The position numbers were made by a program, and so were the translations under genes. Source: Pseudomonas thivervalensis (GTDB lineage Bacteria; Pseudomonadota; Gammaproteobacteria; Pseudomonadales; Pseudomonadaceae). From it: a stretch of DNA of 64,000 nt. Of the stretch, positions 1 through 11,809 are shown piece by piece (the first letter of the stretch is position 1; each line of letters starts with the position of its first letter). The DNA is taken from contig NZ_LHVE01000006.1 of assembly GCF_001269655.1 (NCBI RefSeq), positions 186,001 through 250,000 on the forward strand, in the 5' to 3' direction. The notes below the pieces were generated by a model. The model searched no databases. It worked only from the letters and a program-made list of their open reading frames with translations, and was not told the origin of the DNA.

Positions 1-1
1 C

Positions 2-382
2 CGCCTGGCCCGTCGCGTCGAGACGGTCCATGGCGCCCGGGCCAGTTGCCCCAACGGCCTGGCCGATCACTTGCAGGACATGTATCAGGAACTCGAAGGC
101 CACATGCTCAAGGAAGAACAGGTGCTGTTCCCGATGCTGCAACAAGGCCTTGGCGAACGGGCATCGGCGCCGATCCAGGTGCTGCGCTATGAACACGACC
201 AGCACGGTGAGGCCCTGGAAACCATGCTCGCCCTGACCGACCAGATCACCCCGCCCTCCGACGCCTGCAACACCTGGCGCGCCCTGTACCGCGGGCTGGT
301 GGAGTTTCGCGATGACCTGATGCAGCACATCCACCTGGAAAACAATGTGCTGTTCGTCAATGCGATGAAGCCAGTACGCTAA
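2..382 (+). CDS. Iron-sulfur cluster repair di-iron protein (RIC/YtfE/DnrN family), 3-prime part
   Basis: The frame is open from base 2 with no start in the window, so only the last 126 residues are visible. The visible part is a hemerythrin-like helical bundle: an HMLKEEQVLFP segment, RYEHDQHGEAL and a final HIHLENNVLF, which carry the His and Glu ligands of a di-iron centre. Family members repair Fe-S clusters damaged by nitric oxide in the cytoplasm. Standing beside nnrS, dnr and nor genes, this fits a role in NO stress during denitrification. A palindromic REP hairpin follows the stop codon. The assignment to RIC rather than another hemerythrin-domain protein is inferred, since the N-terminal domain is missing. 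Confidence 0.75.
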   Translation, partial: RLARRVETVHGARASCPNGLADHLQDMYQELEGHMLKEEQVLFPMLQQGLGERASAPIQVLRYEHDQHGEALETMLALTDQITPPSDACNTWRALYRGLVEFRDDLMQHIHLENNVLFVNAMKPVR

Positions 383-407
383 TCTCCCTCAAACTGCATA
401 AATCCAC

Positions 408-435
408 TGTGGGAGCGAGCCTGCTCGCTCCCACA
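408..435. repeat. Solo REP palindrome (family C)
   Basis: A near-perfect inverted repeat, TGTGGGAGCGAGC then one base then the complement ending in CCCACA. It lies 25 bases after the RIC stop and could act as a transcript-end hairpin. The same core recurs about ten times in this window. Confidence 0.85.
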
Positions 436-495
436 AAAGCCGATGTTGCTCCTCCTAATGGCATACATCTCTGAGTTGGCCTTTCACTCTCCTGC

Positions 496-936
496 TCAAA
501 ACTGCCAATAGAACATCGCCTTCGCCAACACCACGATCAGCACCATGTGCCCCAGGATACTGCGCCGCAGCCAGCAGGCGCGGCCGGGTGTCAGGCGACC
601 GCGCTTGAGCCAGTACGCCAGCCACACATAGTGACCGATGATGCTCAATGCCAGCAGGATCTTCAGGCTCAGCAGCAGGCCGAAGCTGTTACTCAGCGGC
701 TGGCTCAATGCGCCGCGATGCTGCCAGGCCAAGGCCATGCCGGCGCCGTACAAGACCAGCACCACGCCATGCAGCACATGCCGCGAGCGCTGGGCGATCG
801 CCTGATCAGCGCCTTCCCTGACGATCTGCGTCAAAGGCCGGCGCGCGGCATGCCAGATGAACACCTCGAAAAACAGCGTGCCAATGAAGGCAATCGCCGC
901 CAACAGGTGCGTGACCAGCAAGACCCCGTACATCAT
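496..936 (-). CDS. CopD-like small integral membrane protein
   Basis: The product has 146 residues and four predicted membrane spans (about 5-25, 52-70, 82-104 and 122-142). Histidines sit inside or near the spans (THLLAAIAF, RHVLHG, GHYVWLAY, GHMVL), a pattern seen in CopD-like and other heme- or copper-binding membrane proteins. Its start lies only 22 bases after the nnrS stop on the same strand, so the two genes are probably co-transcribed under the same nitric-oxide-responsive control. No catalytic motif is visible, and its precise role in denitrification is unknown. Either of two adjacent ATG codons could be the start. Confidence 0.6.
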   Translation of the reverse strand: MMYGVLLVTHLLAAIAFIGTLFFEVFIWHAARRPLTQIVREGADQAIAQRSRHVLHGVVLVLYGAGMALAWQHRGALSQPLSNSFGLLLSLKILLALSIIGHYVWLAYWLKRGRLTPGRACWLRRSILGHMVLIVVLAKAMFYWQF

Positions 937-958
937 CGATCTCCTCTACCCAATCGAC

Positions 959-2149
959 TCACCCCGGATGCCCATCCACCCGGGTCTGCAACAGCATCGG
1001 TCCATAGCGCCACGCGTAAAGACCGAACGCCAATGTCCAGCACAGCGCCGCCAGCCACAGCCCGGCCAACGGTAACAACAGCACCAACAGCACACGGCTC
1101 AGGCACGCCAGGTTCAACAGGATAAAGGCCAGGGTCATGCCCGCCGGTGGCTCCAGGGGGCGCCCGGTATGGCCCAGGCTGACGCGGGCAATCATCGCCA
1201 GGATCAACCCAGCCATGGCACCGATGGTCAGGCTGTGTACCGCCAGGCTCGGGTTCACCGGCACACCGAAATGCCACAGCGCCATGCCCAGGCAGGCCAC
1301 CGCCAGCCAAGCGTAGGCCAGGTGCAACGACCACAGCAGCGGCACCTGCCACAAGTCCCGATCATGCCAACGCACCAGTCGAATCCCGTGCCCCGTCGCC
1401 AGCGCGGCGAACATCAGGCCGATCCAGACGCTGGCCGTCAGCGCCGGACCGAAGGCATACAACAATGCCACCAGCGCCGAACCCGCCAGCAACAAGCGAT
1501 CGAGCCACGGCCAAGGGGCCACGCCCTCGACCCGACCGAGGCCACGCTGGGTAAAGAATGGAATCACGCGACCGCCGATCAAGCCCATCATGGCCGCCAC
1601 CAGCCACAAGCCAGTGAGCACGCTCTGCCGTTGCAAGCCCTCGTCGTGCTGCACCAGGCCGTACATGGATAACCCATCGGCGGCGGCCAACAGCAGCAAT
1701 ACCAGCACAATCGGGTAATTGCGCTTCTGCCGCACGCGCCACAACGTCACGCCCATCAACACGGCGACCGCCAGGGCAAAGCCCAACTCCAGCAGCATCA
1801 GCAACGGCCAGGGCGCATCGACCAGCCAGGCCAGCCGCGCGCCCAACCACAGCAAAGCCAGCGTTGCCAAGCGCTTGCCGCTGAGCCCCGGGGTACCGGT
1901 CCAGGTCTGCACCGCGGTCAGCAGGAACCCGGCGATGATCGCCAGGCCGAAACCGAACAACAGTTCATGCCGGTGCCAGGCCAACCAACCGCCGGCCGGC
2001 TGCCAGGCCGATAACCGCCCCGTAAACGCTGCGAGCCAAAAAGGAACGGCCAATAGCGCCAACACACAACCGGCCAGAAAAAACGGCCGAAAAGCCAGGC
2101 GCCACAGCGGCGCAATGGCCATGGCCTTGCGACGGTCAAGCACTTGCAT
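959..2149 (-). CDS. nnrS: NnrS family heme-copper membrane protein
   Basis: The 396-residue protein is almost wholly hydrophobic with about twelve membrane spans. The N-terminal PLWRLAFRPFFL and WHRHELLFGFG segments are characteristic of NnrS. Members of this family bind heme and copper and relieve nitrosative stress, helping cells tolerate NO made by nitrite reductase. The ATG at 2149 is preceded by AAGGAG at good spacing, so this start is preferred over an internal ATG at 2122. A Dnr/Anr-type box lies 84 bases upstream. The CopD-like gene follows directly. Confidence 0.85.
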   Translation of the reverse strand: MQVLDRRKAMAIAPLWRLAFRPFFLAGCVLALLAVPFWLAAFTGRLSAWQPAGGWLAWHRHELLFGFGLAIIAGFLLTAVQTWTGTPGLSGKRLATLALLWLGARLAWLVDAPWPLLMLLELGFALAVAVLMGVTLWRVRQKRNYPIVLVLLLLAAADGLSMYGLVQHDEGLQRQSVLTGLWLVAAMMGLIGGRVIPFFTQRGLGRVEGVAPWPWLDRLLLAGSALVALLYAFGPALTASVWIGLMFAALATGHGIRLVRWHDRDLWQVPLLWSLHLAYAWLAVACLGMALWHFGVPVNPSLAVHSLTIGAMAGLILAMIARVSLGHTGRPLEPPAGMTLAFILLNLACLSRVLLVLLLPLAGLWLAALCWTLAFGLYAWRYGPMLLQTRVDGHPG

Positions 2150-2232
2150 ACACCACTCCTTTGCCTCGCCGGACGACCAGCGAGGTACGACAAACCAGGG
2201 TTCGAATGATCGGCTATCGACGCCGGCCGGCC

Positions 2233-2246
2233 TTGTCTCAGATCAA
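2233..2246 (-). promoter_or_regulatory. Dnr/Anr-type box upstream of nnrS
   Basis: The sequence is TTGTC-TCAG-ATCAA, an FNR-family palindrome with one perfect half and one degenerate half. Its centre is about 90 bases before the nnrS ATG. If activation is from the usual -41.5 position, a leader of about 50 bases follows. Confidence 0.55.
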
Positions 2247-2359
2247 GCCAGCGCATCGGCAACCTCCCGTCTCGAACAGGCACTTGCAAGGGGCTTGCCG
2301 AAGTAGGTCATCGTGGGAGTTCACAGTAATACTGTTCACTCAAGGCATTCGATAAGCCC

Positions 2360-2490
2360 GTGGCGAGGGAGCTTGCTCCCGCTGGGCCGCGAAGCGGCCC
2401 TAAACCTGCCAAATGCAGAGCATCAGACACTCCGCATCCGCCGGTTTACGACTGCTTCGCAGCCGAGCGGGAGCAAGCTCCCTCGCCACA
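2360..2490. repeat. Paired inverted REP element (family A)
   Basis: The left arm is GTGGCGAGGGAGCTTGCTC and the right arm is its inverse ending in CTCGCCACA, separated by about 80 bases. It lies in the 549-base space between nnrS and the small ORF before dnr. The rest of that space has no recognisable gene. Confidence 0.85.
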
Positions 2491-2698
2491 GGTCCATCAT
2501 TTTTCTTGTGTACCGCATTGTGCTACCCCAGGGACTACAGTCGAATGAGGTATTTATAACCCTATCGTGGTTGTTTCAACCCTGCTGCACCAGGGTCATT
2601 TCTACCATCACCAGCCCCAACGCCCCACGAATCAAAGCCCCCAGGCATGGCCCGGCTCTTGCTCAGCCACGGCATTACCTTTCTTACCGGGGCCCTCC

Positions 2699-2788
2699 AT
2701 GAAATCCGTCGTTCTGCCGCTTACCTGGTTCGTCGTGCTCACCTGCGTCGTTGCGCTTGCCAGCGGCCTGTCCCTGAGCCTGGTCTGA
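2699..2788 (+). CDS. Possible 29-residue single-span membrane peptide
   Basis: An ATG-started ORF encodes one hydrophobic helix: a start of MKSVVLPLTWF, then a run of V, L, A and G, with no charged residue after the Lys. It ends 38 bases before dnr on the same strand. No clear ribosome-binding site precedes it, and the length is within chance expectation. It could be a real small membrane protein, a remnant of a longer gene, or noise. Confidence 0.25.
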   Translation: MKSVVLPLTWFVVLTCVVALASGLSLSLV

Positions 2789-2826
2789 CCCCGATCATCT
2801 CTTTTGTTACCACAAGGATCCACGCC

Positions 2827-3510
2827 ATGGTGCTCCACCGTGTCCATCACCAGATTCTGCGCAGCCATCACCTGTTCGAGCCCTTGAACGAAGAACAGCT
2901 CGACGAACTGATGAGTACCAGCCACCTGCTGAACATCGACAAGGGCGACCCGTTGTTCCGCCAGGGAGAGCCGGCGCAGGCGTTTTACTTCGTGATTTCC
3001 GGCGCGGTGAAAATCTACCGGCTGACCCCGGACGGCCAGGAAAAAGTCTTCGAGGTGATTGGCGAACGCCAGACCTTCGCCGAAGCCATGATGCTGATGG
3101 ACACCCCCAATTACGTCGCGTCCGCCGAAGCCGTCGGCCCGACCCAGTTGTATCGACTGTCCAACGCCACCTACATGCGTCTGCTGCAAAGCAACAGCCG
3201 ACTGACCTTCGCCCTGCTCGGCAAGCTCTGCGTACGCCTGCACCAGCGGGTCAACGAGATTGAAACCCTGTCGCTGAAAAACGCCACTCACCGCGTGGTG
3301 CGCTACCTGCTGACGCAACTGGTGCGCCTGCAAACCGTGGACAGTCAGTTCGAACTGCCAATGGCCAAGCAATTGATCGCCGGGCATTTGTCCATTCAGC
3401 CGGAAACCTTTTCGCGGATCATCCGGCGCCTGATCGATGAAAGGATCATCACCCAGGACGGTCGCCAGATCGCCATTCTCGATCGCCTGCGCCTGGAGCA
3501 ATTCGAATGA
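2827..3510 (+). CDS. dnr: Crp/Fnr-family denitrification regulator Dnr
   Basis: The product has 227 residues, the usual length for Dnr. An N-terminal cyclic-nucleotide-like beta-barrel (about 20-135) is followed by the dimer helix and a C-terminal winged helix-turn-helix (about 150-222, with SIQPETFSRIIRRL as recognition region). The N-terminal cysteine cluster of Anr/Fnr is absent, so it should not carry an Fe-S cluster. Known Dnr proteins sense NO through heme and activate nir, nor and nos promoters. AAGGAT eight bases before the ATG decides this start; a longer in-frame extension upstream lacks a binding site. It overlaps the next gene by four bases. Confidence 0.9.
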   Translation: MVLHRVHHQILRSHHLFEPLNEEQLDELMSTSHLLNIDKGDPLFRQGEPAQAFYFVISGAVKIYRLTPDGQEKVFEVIGERQTFAEAMMLMDTPNYVASAEAVGPTQLYRLSNATYMRLLQSNSRLTFALLGKLCVRLHQRVNEIETLSLKNATHRVVRYLLTQLVRLQTVDSQFELPMAKQLIAGHLSIQPETFSRIIRRLIDERIITQDGRQIAILDRLRLEQFE

Positions 3511-3707
3511 GCGCGCAGCCCACTTGCCTGTATTGCCAACAGGCCCACCCCGTCGATGCAACCGAATGTCGCCAGTGCGGCATGCCCCTGCCAGCCGAAG
3601 CAGCGATGGCCAGCGAGCGTCGGCTGCGGCGCTTCACCTGGTTCTGCGTCGGCTTGACGCTCTTCTGCATCGTCATGTTCTTCTGGCTGCCTCGCAACAT
3701 CGCCTGA
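3507..3707 (+). CDS. dnrP: Zinc-ribbon membrane-anchored protein (DnrP-like)
   Basis: This 66-residue protein carries CLYC (Cys7, Cys10) and CRQC (Cys21, Cys24), a four-cysteine zinc ribbon, then one C-terminal membrane span (about 43-62). Its ATG overlaps the dnr stop (ATGA), so it is translationally coupled to dnr. Proteins in this position are annotated DnrP in fluorescent pseudomonads; no biochemical role is established. It ends four bases before the convergent norD stop. Confidence 0.7.
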   Translation: MSAQPTCLYCQQAHPVDATECRQCGMPLPAEAAMASERRLRRFTWFCVGLTLFCIVMFFWLPRNIA

Positions 3708-3711
3708 ACCC

Positions 3712-5550
3712 TCAGTCCTGAGTCAATTGCCGGTACAACTGCGGTAAACGCAGCGGCAGTTGCTCGGGCTGACGAATCAAGGTGTAACCGTTGGCCCCGA
3801 ACATGTACGGCAGGTAATCCCCCGCTTCGCGATCGATGGTGATGCAGAACGGCGTCAGCCCTTGGCGCCGGGCTTCGAGCACCGCCTGACGGGTGTCTTC
3901 CACGCCGTAGCGCCCTTCATAGAGGTCCAGGTCATTGGGCTTGCCGTCACTGAGCAGCAACAACAATTTGCGTCGGCGCTTGCAGCCCGCCAGCCGTTGC
4001 GTGGCCTGGCGAATCGCTGCGCCCATGCGCGTGTAGTAACCGGGCTTGAGGCCCTGGATGCGTCCGCGGGTGTGATCGTCGTAACGCTGGTTGAAAGCCT
4101 TGAGTTCATGCATGCGCACCTGCTGGCGACGCAGGGACGAGAACCCGTACAAAGCGAAATCATCCCCCAGCACCGACAGGGTTTCACCGAACAGCAACAG
4201 ACTGTCACGGATCACATCGATCACCCGGTGCTCGTCATTGAGGTGGGCATCGGTGGACATCGACAGGTCGGCCAGCAGCAGGCAGGCCAGGTCGCGGCGA
4301 GTCTGGCGTTGGTCCATGAACATCCCGCGTTCGCTGCATTGGCCATGCTGGCGCTCGACATGGAAGTCCAGCCAGGCTTGCAGGTCCAGTTCCAGACCTT
4401 GGGTTTGCTGGCGCAACCACTGGCGATCGTTGCGCAAGTGTTCGAACTGGCGACGCAGGCGCTGGGCCGAGCTTCGCAGGCGTACCGGCAATGGCTGCGG
4501 CTGGCAATCGCGCGGGGTGAAGGTTTGCAGGCTGACGAAGTCGTCCTGTAGGCGCTGCTTGCGATAATCCCATTCCGGCAACAGGATGCCTGCGCCCAAC
4601 GGGATGTCATCCACATCGGCCGGAGGCAGGTCCAGGTGCAGTTTCAAGCCACCGCCCTTGCGCACGCGGGTGCGGGAAAGCGTCAACTGATCCAGGTCCT
4701 CCGCGACGCGAGCGGCGTCCGGGTCTTCGCGGTCATCCGCCCAGCGATCCAGGTCCACGTGTTCGGTCCAGCTGAACAGGTTTTCCAGGCGCACGATCAG
4801 CAGCCCACCGTCACGGCTGGTGTCATCGATTCGCTCGGCGCGCTTGCGGCCGCCCTGCTGTTCACCGGGTGGCGTCGCCAGGTATTGCTCGGACTCCTCG
4901 AGGTTGGCAGCCTGGGGATTGGCCAGGTGTTGCGGTGGGTAGAGCCACAGCGGCAACGGCCAGGCGGCCCGCTCGCTGCGGGGAAAATGTTCGACACTGC
5001 CCGGTTCGCGCAAGGCTTGGCACAACGCCCGCTCCAGGGCGGCTTCGGCCGGGTTGAGCGTGGCCGGGTCGGGGCGCAGGGACAGGTGCGCCTCCACCAG
5101 TCGCCGGTAGCGCGGCCGCAGCGCCGGGTAGCGCTTCAACACCGCCGAGGTCCAGCGCTGATTGTCTCGCCCCCAGTGTTTCATCGGGCCCGACTGCGCG
5201 GCCAGCAACGCCAGCCAGCGATACAACTCTTGGTTGAGCTCGACATCGGGGAACGCCGCCAGGCTCGCCGGCAGACGCAGGTTGTCGCCATCACACCAGG
5301 CCAGGGGCACTTGCTTGCAGGTGCCGGCGATCTGCTGCAACAGGTTGCGCCGCAGCAGCAGGTCACGGTCACTGACCGCTTCCACCCCCAGGTGCGGCGC
5401 ACCGCCGGTGGCGCGAAACAGCACCTGCAGCGCGCGTTGCCGCGGGACTAGCTCGACCCGTGCTTCAGGAAAATCGGCACTGGCCCGGCGGGTGATGAAA
5501 CGGTGCCAGACACTGCCGACCCATTCTTCCAGTTCCAGGGTGAAGGCCAT
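3712..5550 (-). CDS. norD: Nitric oxide reductase activation protein NorD
   Basis: The protein has 612 residues with a C-terminal von Willebrand A domain. The metal-ion site DxSxS appears as DLSMS, followed by LLLLSDGKPND. NorD works with the AAA ATPase NirQ/NorQ to insert iron or remodel the NorCB reductase. The ATG at 5550 (protein start MAFTLELEEW) gives the family length. The frame stays open further upstream only because it reads through a REP element. The gene follows norB but is separated from it by that REP. It is convergent with dnrP. Confidence 0.9.
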   Translation of the reverse strand: MAFTLELEEWVGSVWHRFITRRASADFPEARVELVPRQRALQVLFRATGGAPHLGVEAVSDRDLLLRRNLLQQIAGTCKQVPLAWCDGDNLRLPASLAAFPDVELNQELYRWLALLAAQSGPMKHWGRDNQRWTSAVLKRYPALRPRYRRLVEAHLSLRPDPATLNPAEAALERALCQALREPGSVEHFPRSERAAWPLPLWLYPPQHLANPQAANLEESEQYLATPPGEQQGGRKRAERIDDTSRDGGLLIVRLENLFSWTEHVDLDRWADDREDPDAARVAEDLDQLTLSRTRVRKGGGLKLHLDLPPADVDDIPLGAGILLPEWDYRKQRLQDDFVSLQTFTPRDCQPQPLPVRLRSSAQRLRRQFEHLRNDRQWLRQQTQGLELDLQAWLDFHVERQHGQCSERGMFMDQRQTRRDLACLLLADLSMSTDAHLNDEHRVIDVIRDSLLLFGETLSVLGDDFALYGFSSLRRQQVRMHELKAFNQRYDDHTRGRIQGLKPGYYTRMGAAIRQATQRLAGCKRRRKLLLLLSDGKPNDLDLYEGRYGVEDTRQAVLEARRQGLTPFCITIDREAGDYLPYMFGANGYTLIRQPEQLPLRLPQLYRQLTQD

Positions 5551-5603
5551 GGTTATTCTCCTGTCGACCCGTTGCGGTGAAAGGACTGGCTCGCACTGCT
5601 CTT

Positions 5604-5713
5604 TGTGGCGAGGGAGCTTGCTCCCGCTTGGCCGGGCTGGCGCTCCAGTGCGAAGCGCCCATAAAAAGGGTCTGCTGCGCAGCCCAGCGGGAGCAAGCTC
5701 CCTCGCCACAAAA
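5604..5713. repeat. Paired inverted REP element between norB and norD
   Basis: A family A doublet, GTGGCGAGGGAGCTTGCTC and its inverse, fills most of the 194 bases between the norB stop and the norD start, within one transcription direction. Confidence 0.85.
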
Positions 5714-5744
5714 GCGCACTCGCCACGGATTCAGTGGTGCCCTT

Positions 5745-7175
<1,431 letters not shown>

Positions 7176-7616
7176 TCAGCCCTCCTTGTTTGGCGGCCAG
7201 CCATTGGTGTTGATTTTCGAGCTCCACTTGAGGAACTCGGCGATGTCGTCGACCTCCTGCTCGCTCAGGTTGAACTGCGGCATGGCACGACGGCCCGGCA
7301 CGTTCAGCGGCTGCATTTTCATCCACGCCTGCAGGAACGGCTTGAAGGCCTCGTCGCCACCGCGCCGGTTGACGACGTTGCCCAACTCAGGCGCAAAGTA
7401 CGCACCCTCGCCCAGCAGGGTGTGACAGCCGATGCAGTTGTTGCGCTCCCAGACGCCCTTGCCGCGTATCACCGATTCCGTCAATTGCGCCTGGTTGCTG
7501 CGTTCGGGAAAGGTCTGTTCCGTGTGGTAGGTCAGGGCCAGGAATATCAGGAAGAAGAAGATGCTTCCCCCGAAGTAGATATTCCTGGCCATGCCTTTGG
7601 TGAAGGTATCTGACAT
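7176..7616 (-). CDS. norC: Nitric oxide reductase cytochrome c subunit
   Basis: The product has 146 residues, the normal NorC length. One N-terminal membrane anchor (about 13-29) is followed by a periplasmic cytochrome c domain with CIGCH (Cys61, Cys64, His65). A downstream MPQFNLS segment supplies the axial Met. NorC passes electrons from soluble cytochromes to NorB. GAGGAA precedes the ATG at 7616. A perfect TTGAT-N4-ATCAA box is centred 64 bases upstream, giving a leader of about 23 bases if activation is from -41.5. Confidence 0.95.
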   Translation of the reverse strand: MSDTFTKGMARNIYFGGSIFFFLIFLALTYHTEQTFPERSNQAQLTESVIRGKGVWERNNCIGCHTLLGEGAYFAPELGNVVNRRGGDEAFKPFLQAWMKMQPLNVPGRRAMPQFNLSEQEVDDIAEFLKWSSKINTNGWPPNKEG

Positions 7617-7673
7617 GGTCACTTCCTCATTGCTTGGCGTGACCATTTTAGGAAGCCGGGGGTCTGAAACCGC

Positions 7674-7687
7674 TTGATGGCGATCAA
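7674..7687 (-). promoter_or_regulatory. Dnr/Anr box upstream of norC
   Basis: A perfect FNR-family palindrome, TTGAT-GGCG-ATCAA, centred at 7680.5. It should drive norCBD in response to NO and low oxygen through Dnr. Confidence 0.85.
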
Positions 7688-7745
7688 GAATCTCCGATGG
7701 TTTTGGTGGGTTGTTGCAAGGACACCGCGATGATGGAGAGCAGCT

Positions 7746-7914
7746 TTTGTGGCGAGGGAGCTTGCTCCCGCTGGGTTGCGTGTAGGAGCTGTCGAGTGCA
7801 ACGAGGCTGCGATCTTTCCCCAGCCACTTGAATCTCAAGCGAAAGATCAAAAGATCGCAGGCTTCGCCAGCTCCTACAGAGCCCAGCGGGAGCAAGCTCC
7901 CTCGCCACAAAAGC
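7746..7914. repeat. Nested composite REP element (families A and B)
   Basis: The outer arms are family A (GTGGCGAGGGAGCTTGCTC and inverse). Nested inside is a family B pair (GTAGGAGCTGTCGAGTGC ... GCCAGCTCCTAC). The whole unit sits between nirP and the norC promoter and would fold into one long cruciform. Confidence 0.85.
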
Positions 7915-7943
7915 TCACCCGCCACAGAGGGTTGTGTCGGGAT

Positions 7944-8189
7944 TCAGAGGGCGAACGAGATTATAATCGCCAGCACCGCCGCCCAGCTCAACACCAACCG
8001 CCGCCACAACCGCGGCGCATGGCGCAGTTCCATGAAGCCGTCGGCGATCAGCCAGGCCTTGGTCACCGCCACCGCGAGGATGGCGAGGGACACCAGCCCG
8101 CTGGCGGCGACCTGGCCCAGGGCGACGGTGCCGGTGCTCAGCACGGCCAGCAATATCCAGCAGGCGATCAGGACACGGGAAGCCGACAT
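7944..8189 (-). CDS. nirP: NirP/NorF-like small membrane protein (cytochrome c oxidase subunit IV-like)
   Basis: This 81-residue protein has two to three membrane spans and a central KAWLIADGFMELRHAP segment shared with NorF/COX4-like accessory proteins. It follows nirO by 12 bases and closes the nirQOP unit. The related NorEF pair modulates NO reductase activity. The ATG at 8189 follows a GGGGG stretch and is preferred over a GTG six bases upstream. The exact role is not settled in the family. Confidence 0.75.
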   Translation of the reverse strand: MSASRVLIACWILLAVLSTGTVALGQVAASGLVSLAILAVAVTKAWLIADGFMELRHAPRLWRRLVLSWAAVLAIIISFAL

Positions 8190-8201
8190 GAGCACCCCCG
8201 C

Positions 8202-8786
8202 TCAATCAAGGATGTAGACAACCGGGAACAACAGCACCCAGACCAGATCCACCATGTGCCAATACAGCACGCCGGATTCCAACCCACTGTTGCGCTGCGA
8301 CCCATAGCGACCTCGCCGGCAACCCTCGGCCAGCCAGGCAAGGATCACCATGCCCAGTAGCACATGGAGGAAATGAAACGCGGTGAGGATCCAGTACAGG
8401 GTGAAGAACGTGTTGTGCTCCATCCCCAAGCCGTTCGCCAGCAGATGAGCATACTCAGTGAGCTTGATCGCCACATAGCCGCAGGCAAGCAACAACGCCC
8501 CGCACAACCACAGCGCGGCTCGACGCGGCCGGTCCTGCCTGACCTGCTCTTGGGCCAGGGCGGCGAACAGGCCGGCGGTCAGCAGGCTGAGGGTCATCGC
8601 CAGGCCCGTGGACCGGTCCAGCAACTGCCGGCCTTCACTGAACATCTGCGGGTACAACATCTGGGCAACGGTGAACGCCAGGATCAACAGCGCGAACACC
8701 GATAACTCGGCGAGGATGAAAAACCACATCGCCAGGTCCCCGGGCAAGCGTCGGGGCACGGCAACGGTTTCAGCCGAAGTGGACAT
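8202..8786 (-). CDS. nirO: NirO/NorE-like cytochrome c oxidase subunit III family protein
   Basis: The 194-residue protein has five membrane spans and the COX3-family pattern: PGDLAMWFFILAELSVF near the start and YWILTAFHFLHVLLGM, then YWHMVDLVWVLLF. It lacks the first two helices of true oxidase subunit III, as NorE does. It begins inside the end of nirQ (17-base overlap), so it is translationally coupled. Family members support NO reductase function rather than oxygen reduction. Confidence 0.8.
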   Translation of the reverse strand: MSTSAETVAVPRRLPGDLAMWFFILAELSVFALLILAFTVAQMLYPQMFSEGRQLLDRSTGLAMTLSLLTAGLFAALAQEQVRQDRPRRAALWLCGALLLACGYVAIKLTEYAHLLANGLGMEHNTFFTLYWILTAFHFLHVLLGMVILAWLAEGCRRGRYGSQRNSGLESGVLYWHMVDLVWVLLFPVVYILD

Positions 8787-9573
8787 CGACCACATCCATC
8801 AGTGCGGCAACGGTCTGCGGATCGTCACTCAACGGCTCGGCCAGGCAGGCCAGGCAGGCTTGGCGCGGGTCCATACCGGAGCCGATCATGCGCGCGGCAA
8901 AAATCAGCAAGCGGGTGGACGCCACTTCCTCCAGATCATGCTGGTCGAGCCGGCGCAGCGCCTGCCCAAGCCGCACCACCTGAGCCGCCAGGGCCAGGTC
9001 CACACCCGCCTCGCGGGCGACGATGCGTTCTTCATCGGCCACCGCCGGATAACCAAAGCGCATCGCTACGAAACGCTGGCGCGTGCTGGGTTTCATGCCC
9101 TTGAGCAGGTTCTGGTAACCGGGGTTGTACGACACCACCAGCATGAAGGACGGCGGCGCCTGCAGCACTTCGCCGGTGCGCTCCAGGTACAACTGCCGGC
9201 GATCGTCGGCCAGCGGGTGCAGCACCACCGCCGTGTCCTGGCGCGCCTCGACCACCTCATCCAGATAGCAGATGCCGCCCTCGCGCACGGCCCGGGTCAA
9301 GGGCCCGTCCTGCCACCAGGTGCCTTGGGCGCCGATCAGGTGACGGCCCACCAGGTCGGCCGCGCTCAAGTCATCGTGGCAAGCGACGGTGTACAGCGGC
9401 AGTTTCAGGCGGTGGGCCATGTGTTGGACGAAACGGGTCTTGCCGCAGCCAGTGGGGCCTTTGATCAGCACCGGCATGCCGTGATGCCAGGCCTGTTCGA
9501 ACATCGCCTGCTCGTTGTCCTGGGGTTGATAAAAGGGTTCGTCGGGGTGCTGCAAAGTGTGGATAGCGTTCAT
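8770..9573 (-). CDS. nirQ: AAA ATPase NirQ (NorQ/CbbQ family)
   Basis: The MoxR-type AAA ATPase has Walker A GPTGCGKT, Walker B ICYLDEV and an arginine-finger region PSTRQRF. NirQ acts with NorD to activate NO reductase and influences nitrite reductase assembly. The ATG at 9573 gives 267 residues; a GTG at 9597 would add eight and cannot be excluded. The gene is divergent from nirS, and one Dnr box lies between them. It is followed by overlapping nirO. Confidence 0.9.
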   Translation of the reverse strand: MNAIHTLQHPDEPFYQPQDNEQAMFEQAWHHGMPVLIKGPTGCGKTRFVQHMAHRLKLPLYTVACHDDLSAADLVGRHLIGAQGTWWQDGPLTRAVREGGICYLDEVVEARQDTAVVLHPLADDRRQLYLERTGEVLQAPPSFMLVVSYNPGYQNLLKGMKPSTRQRFVAMRFGYPAVADEERIVAREAGVDLALAAQVVRLGQALRRLDQHDLEEVASTRLLIFAARMIGSGMDPRQACLACLAEPLSDDPQTVAALMDVVDVHFG

Positions 9574-9586
9574 GGCGAGGGCCTGA

Positions 9587-11452
<1,866 letters not shown>

Positions 11453-11476
11453 GCCCCATCAATAAGAGGAAAAACC

Positions 11477-11785
11477 ATGAAGCCTATTCTGATCGCACTG
11501 GCCCTGACGGCCGCCTATAGCCTGCCGGCGTTGGCGCAAGACGGTCCGACGCTGTTCAAGAGCAAGCCCTGCGCGGCCTGTCATTCCATCGACACCAAGG
11601 TGGTGGGCCCGGCGCTCAAGGAGGTCGCGGCGAAAAACGCCGGCGTCGCCGGGGCCCAGGACGTGCTCGCCAAGCACATCAAGGAAGGGACACAAGGCAA
11701 CTGGGGCCCCATGCCAATGCCGGCCAACCCGGTGACGGAAGAGGAAGCCAAGATCCTCGCGGCGTGGGTCTTGACCCTTAAATAA
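11477..11785 (+). CDS. nirM: Cytochrome c-551
   Basis: This 102-residue periplasmic monoheme cytochrome has a signal peptide cleaved near ALA-Q (about 21). The heme site is CAACH (Cys32, Cys35, His36) and the axial Met lies in GPMPMP (about 81). It donates electrons to NirS. It lies 24 bases after nirS behind an AGAGGA site. A large composite REP separates it from nirC. Confidence 0.95.
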   Translation: MKPILIALALTAAYSLPALAQDGPTLFKSKPCAACHSIDTKVVGPALKEVAAKNAGVAGAQDVLAKHIKEGTQGNWGPMPMPANPVTEEEAKILAAWVLTLK

Positions 11786-11809
11786 CTGGGCAGGGTCTGC
11801 CTGGTACCT

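Noticed and set aside
408..435. Classical intrinsic terminator after the RIC gene
   Set aside because: The hairpin is a REP palindrome that recurs throughout the window and has no T tract, so it is listed as a repeat.
2786..2797. TGA-N6-TCA core resembling an FNR/Dnr site just before dnr
   Set aside because: Its centre is only about 35 bases before the dnr ATG, so activation from -41.5 would start transcription inside the coding region; the outer bases also do not match.
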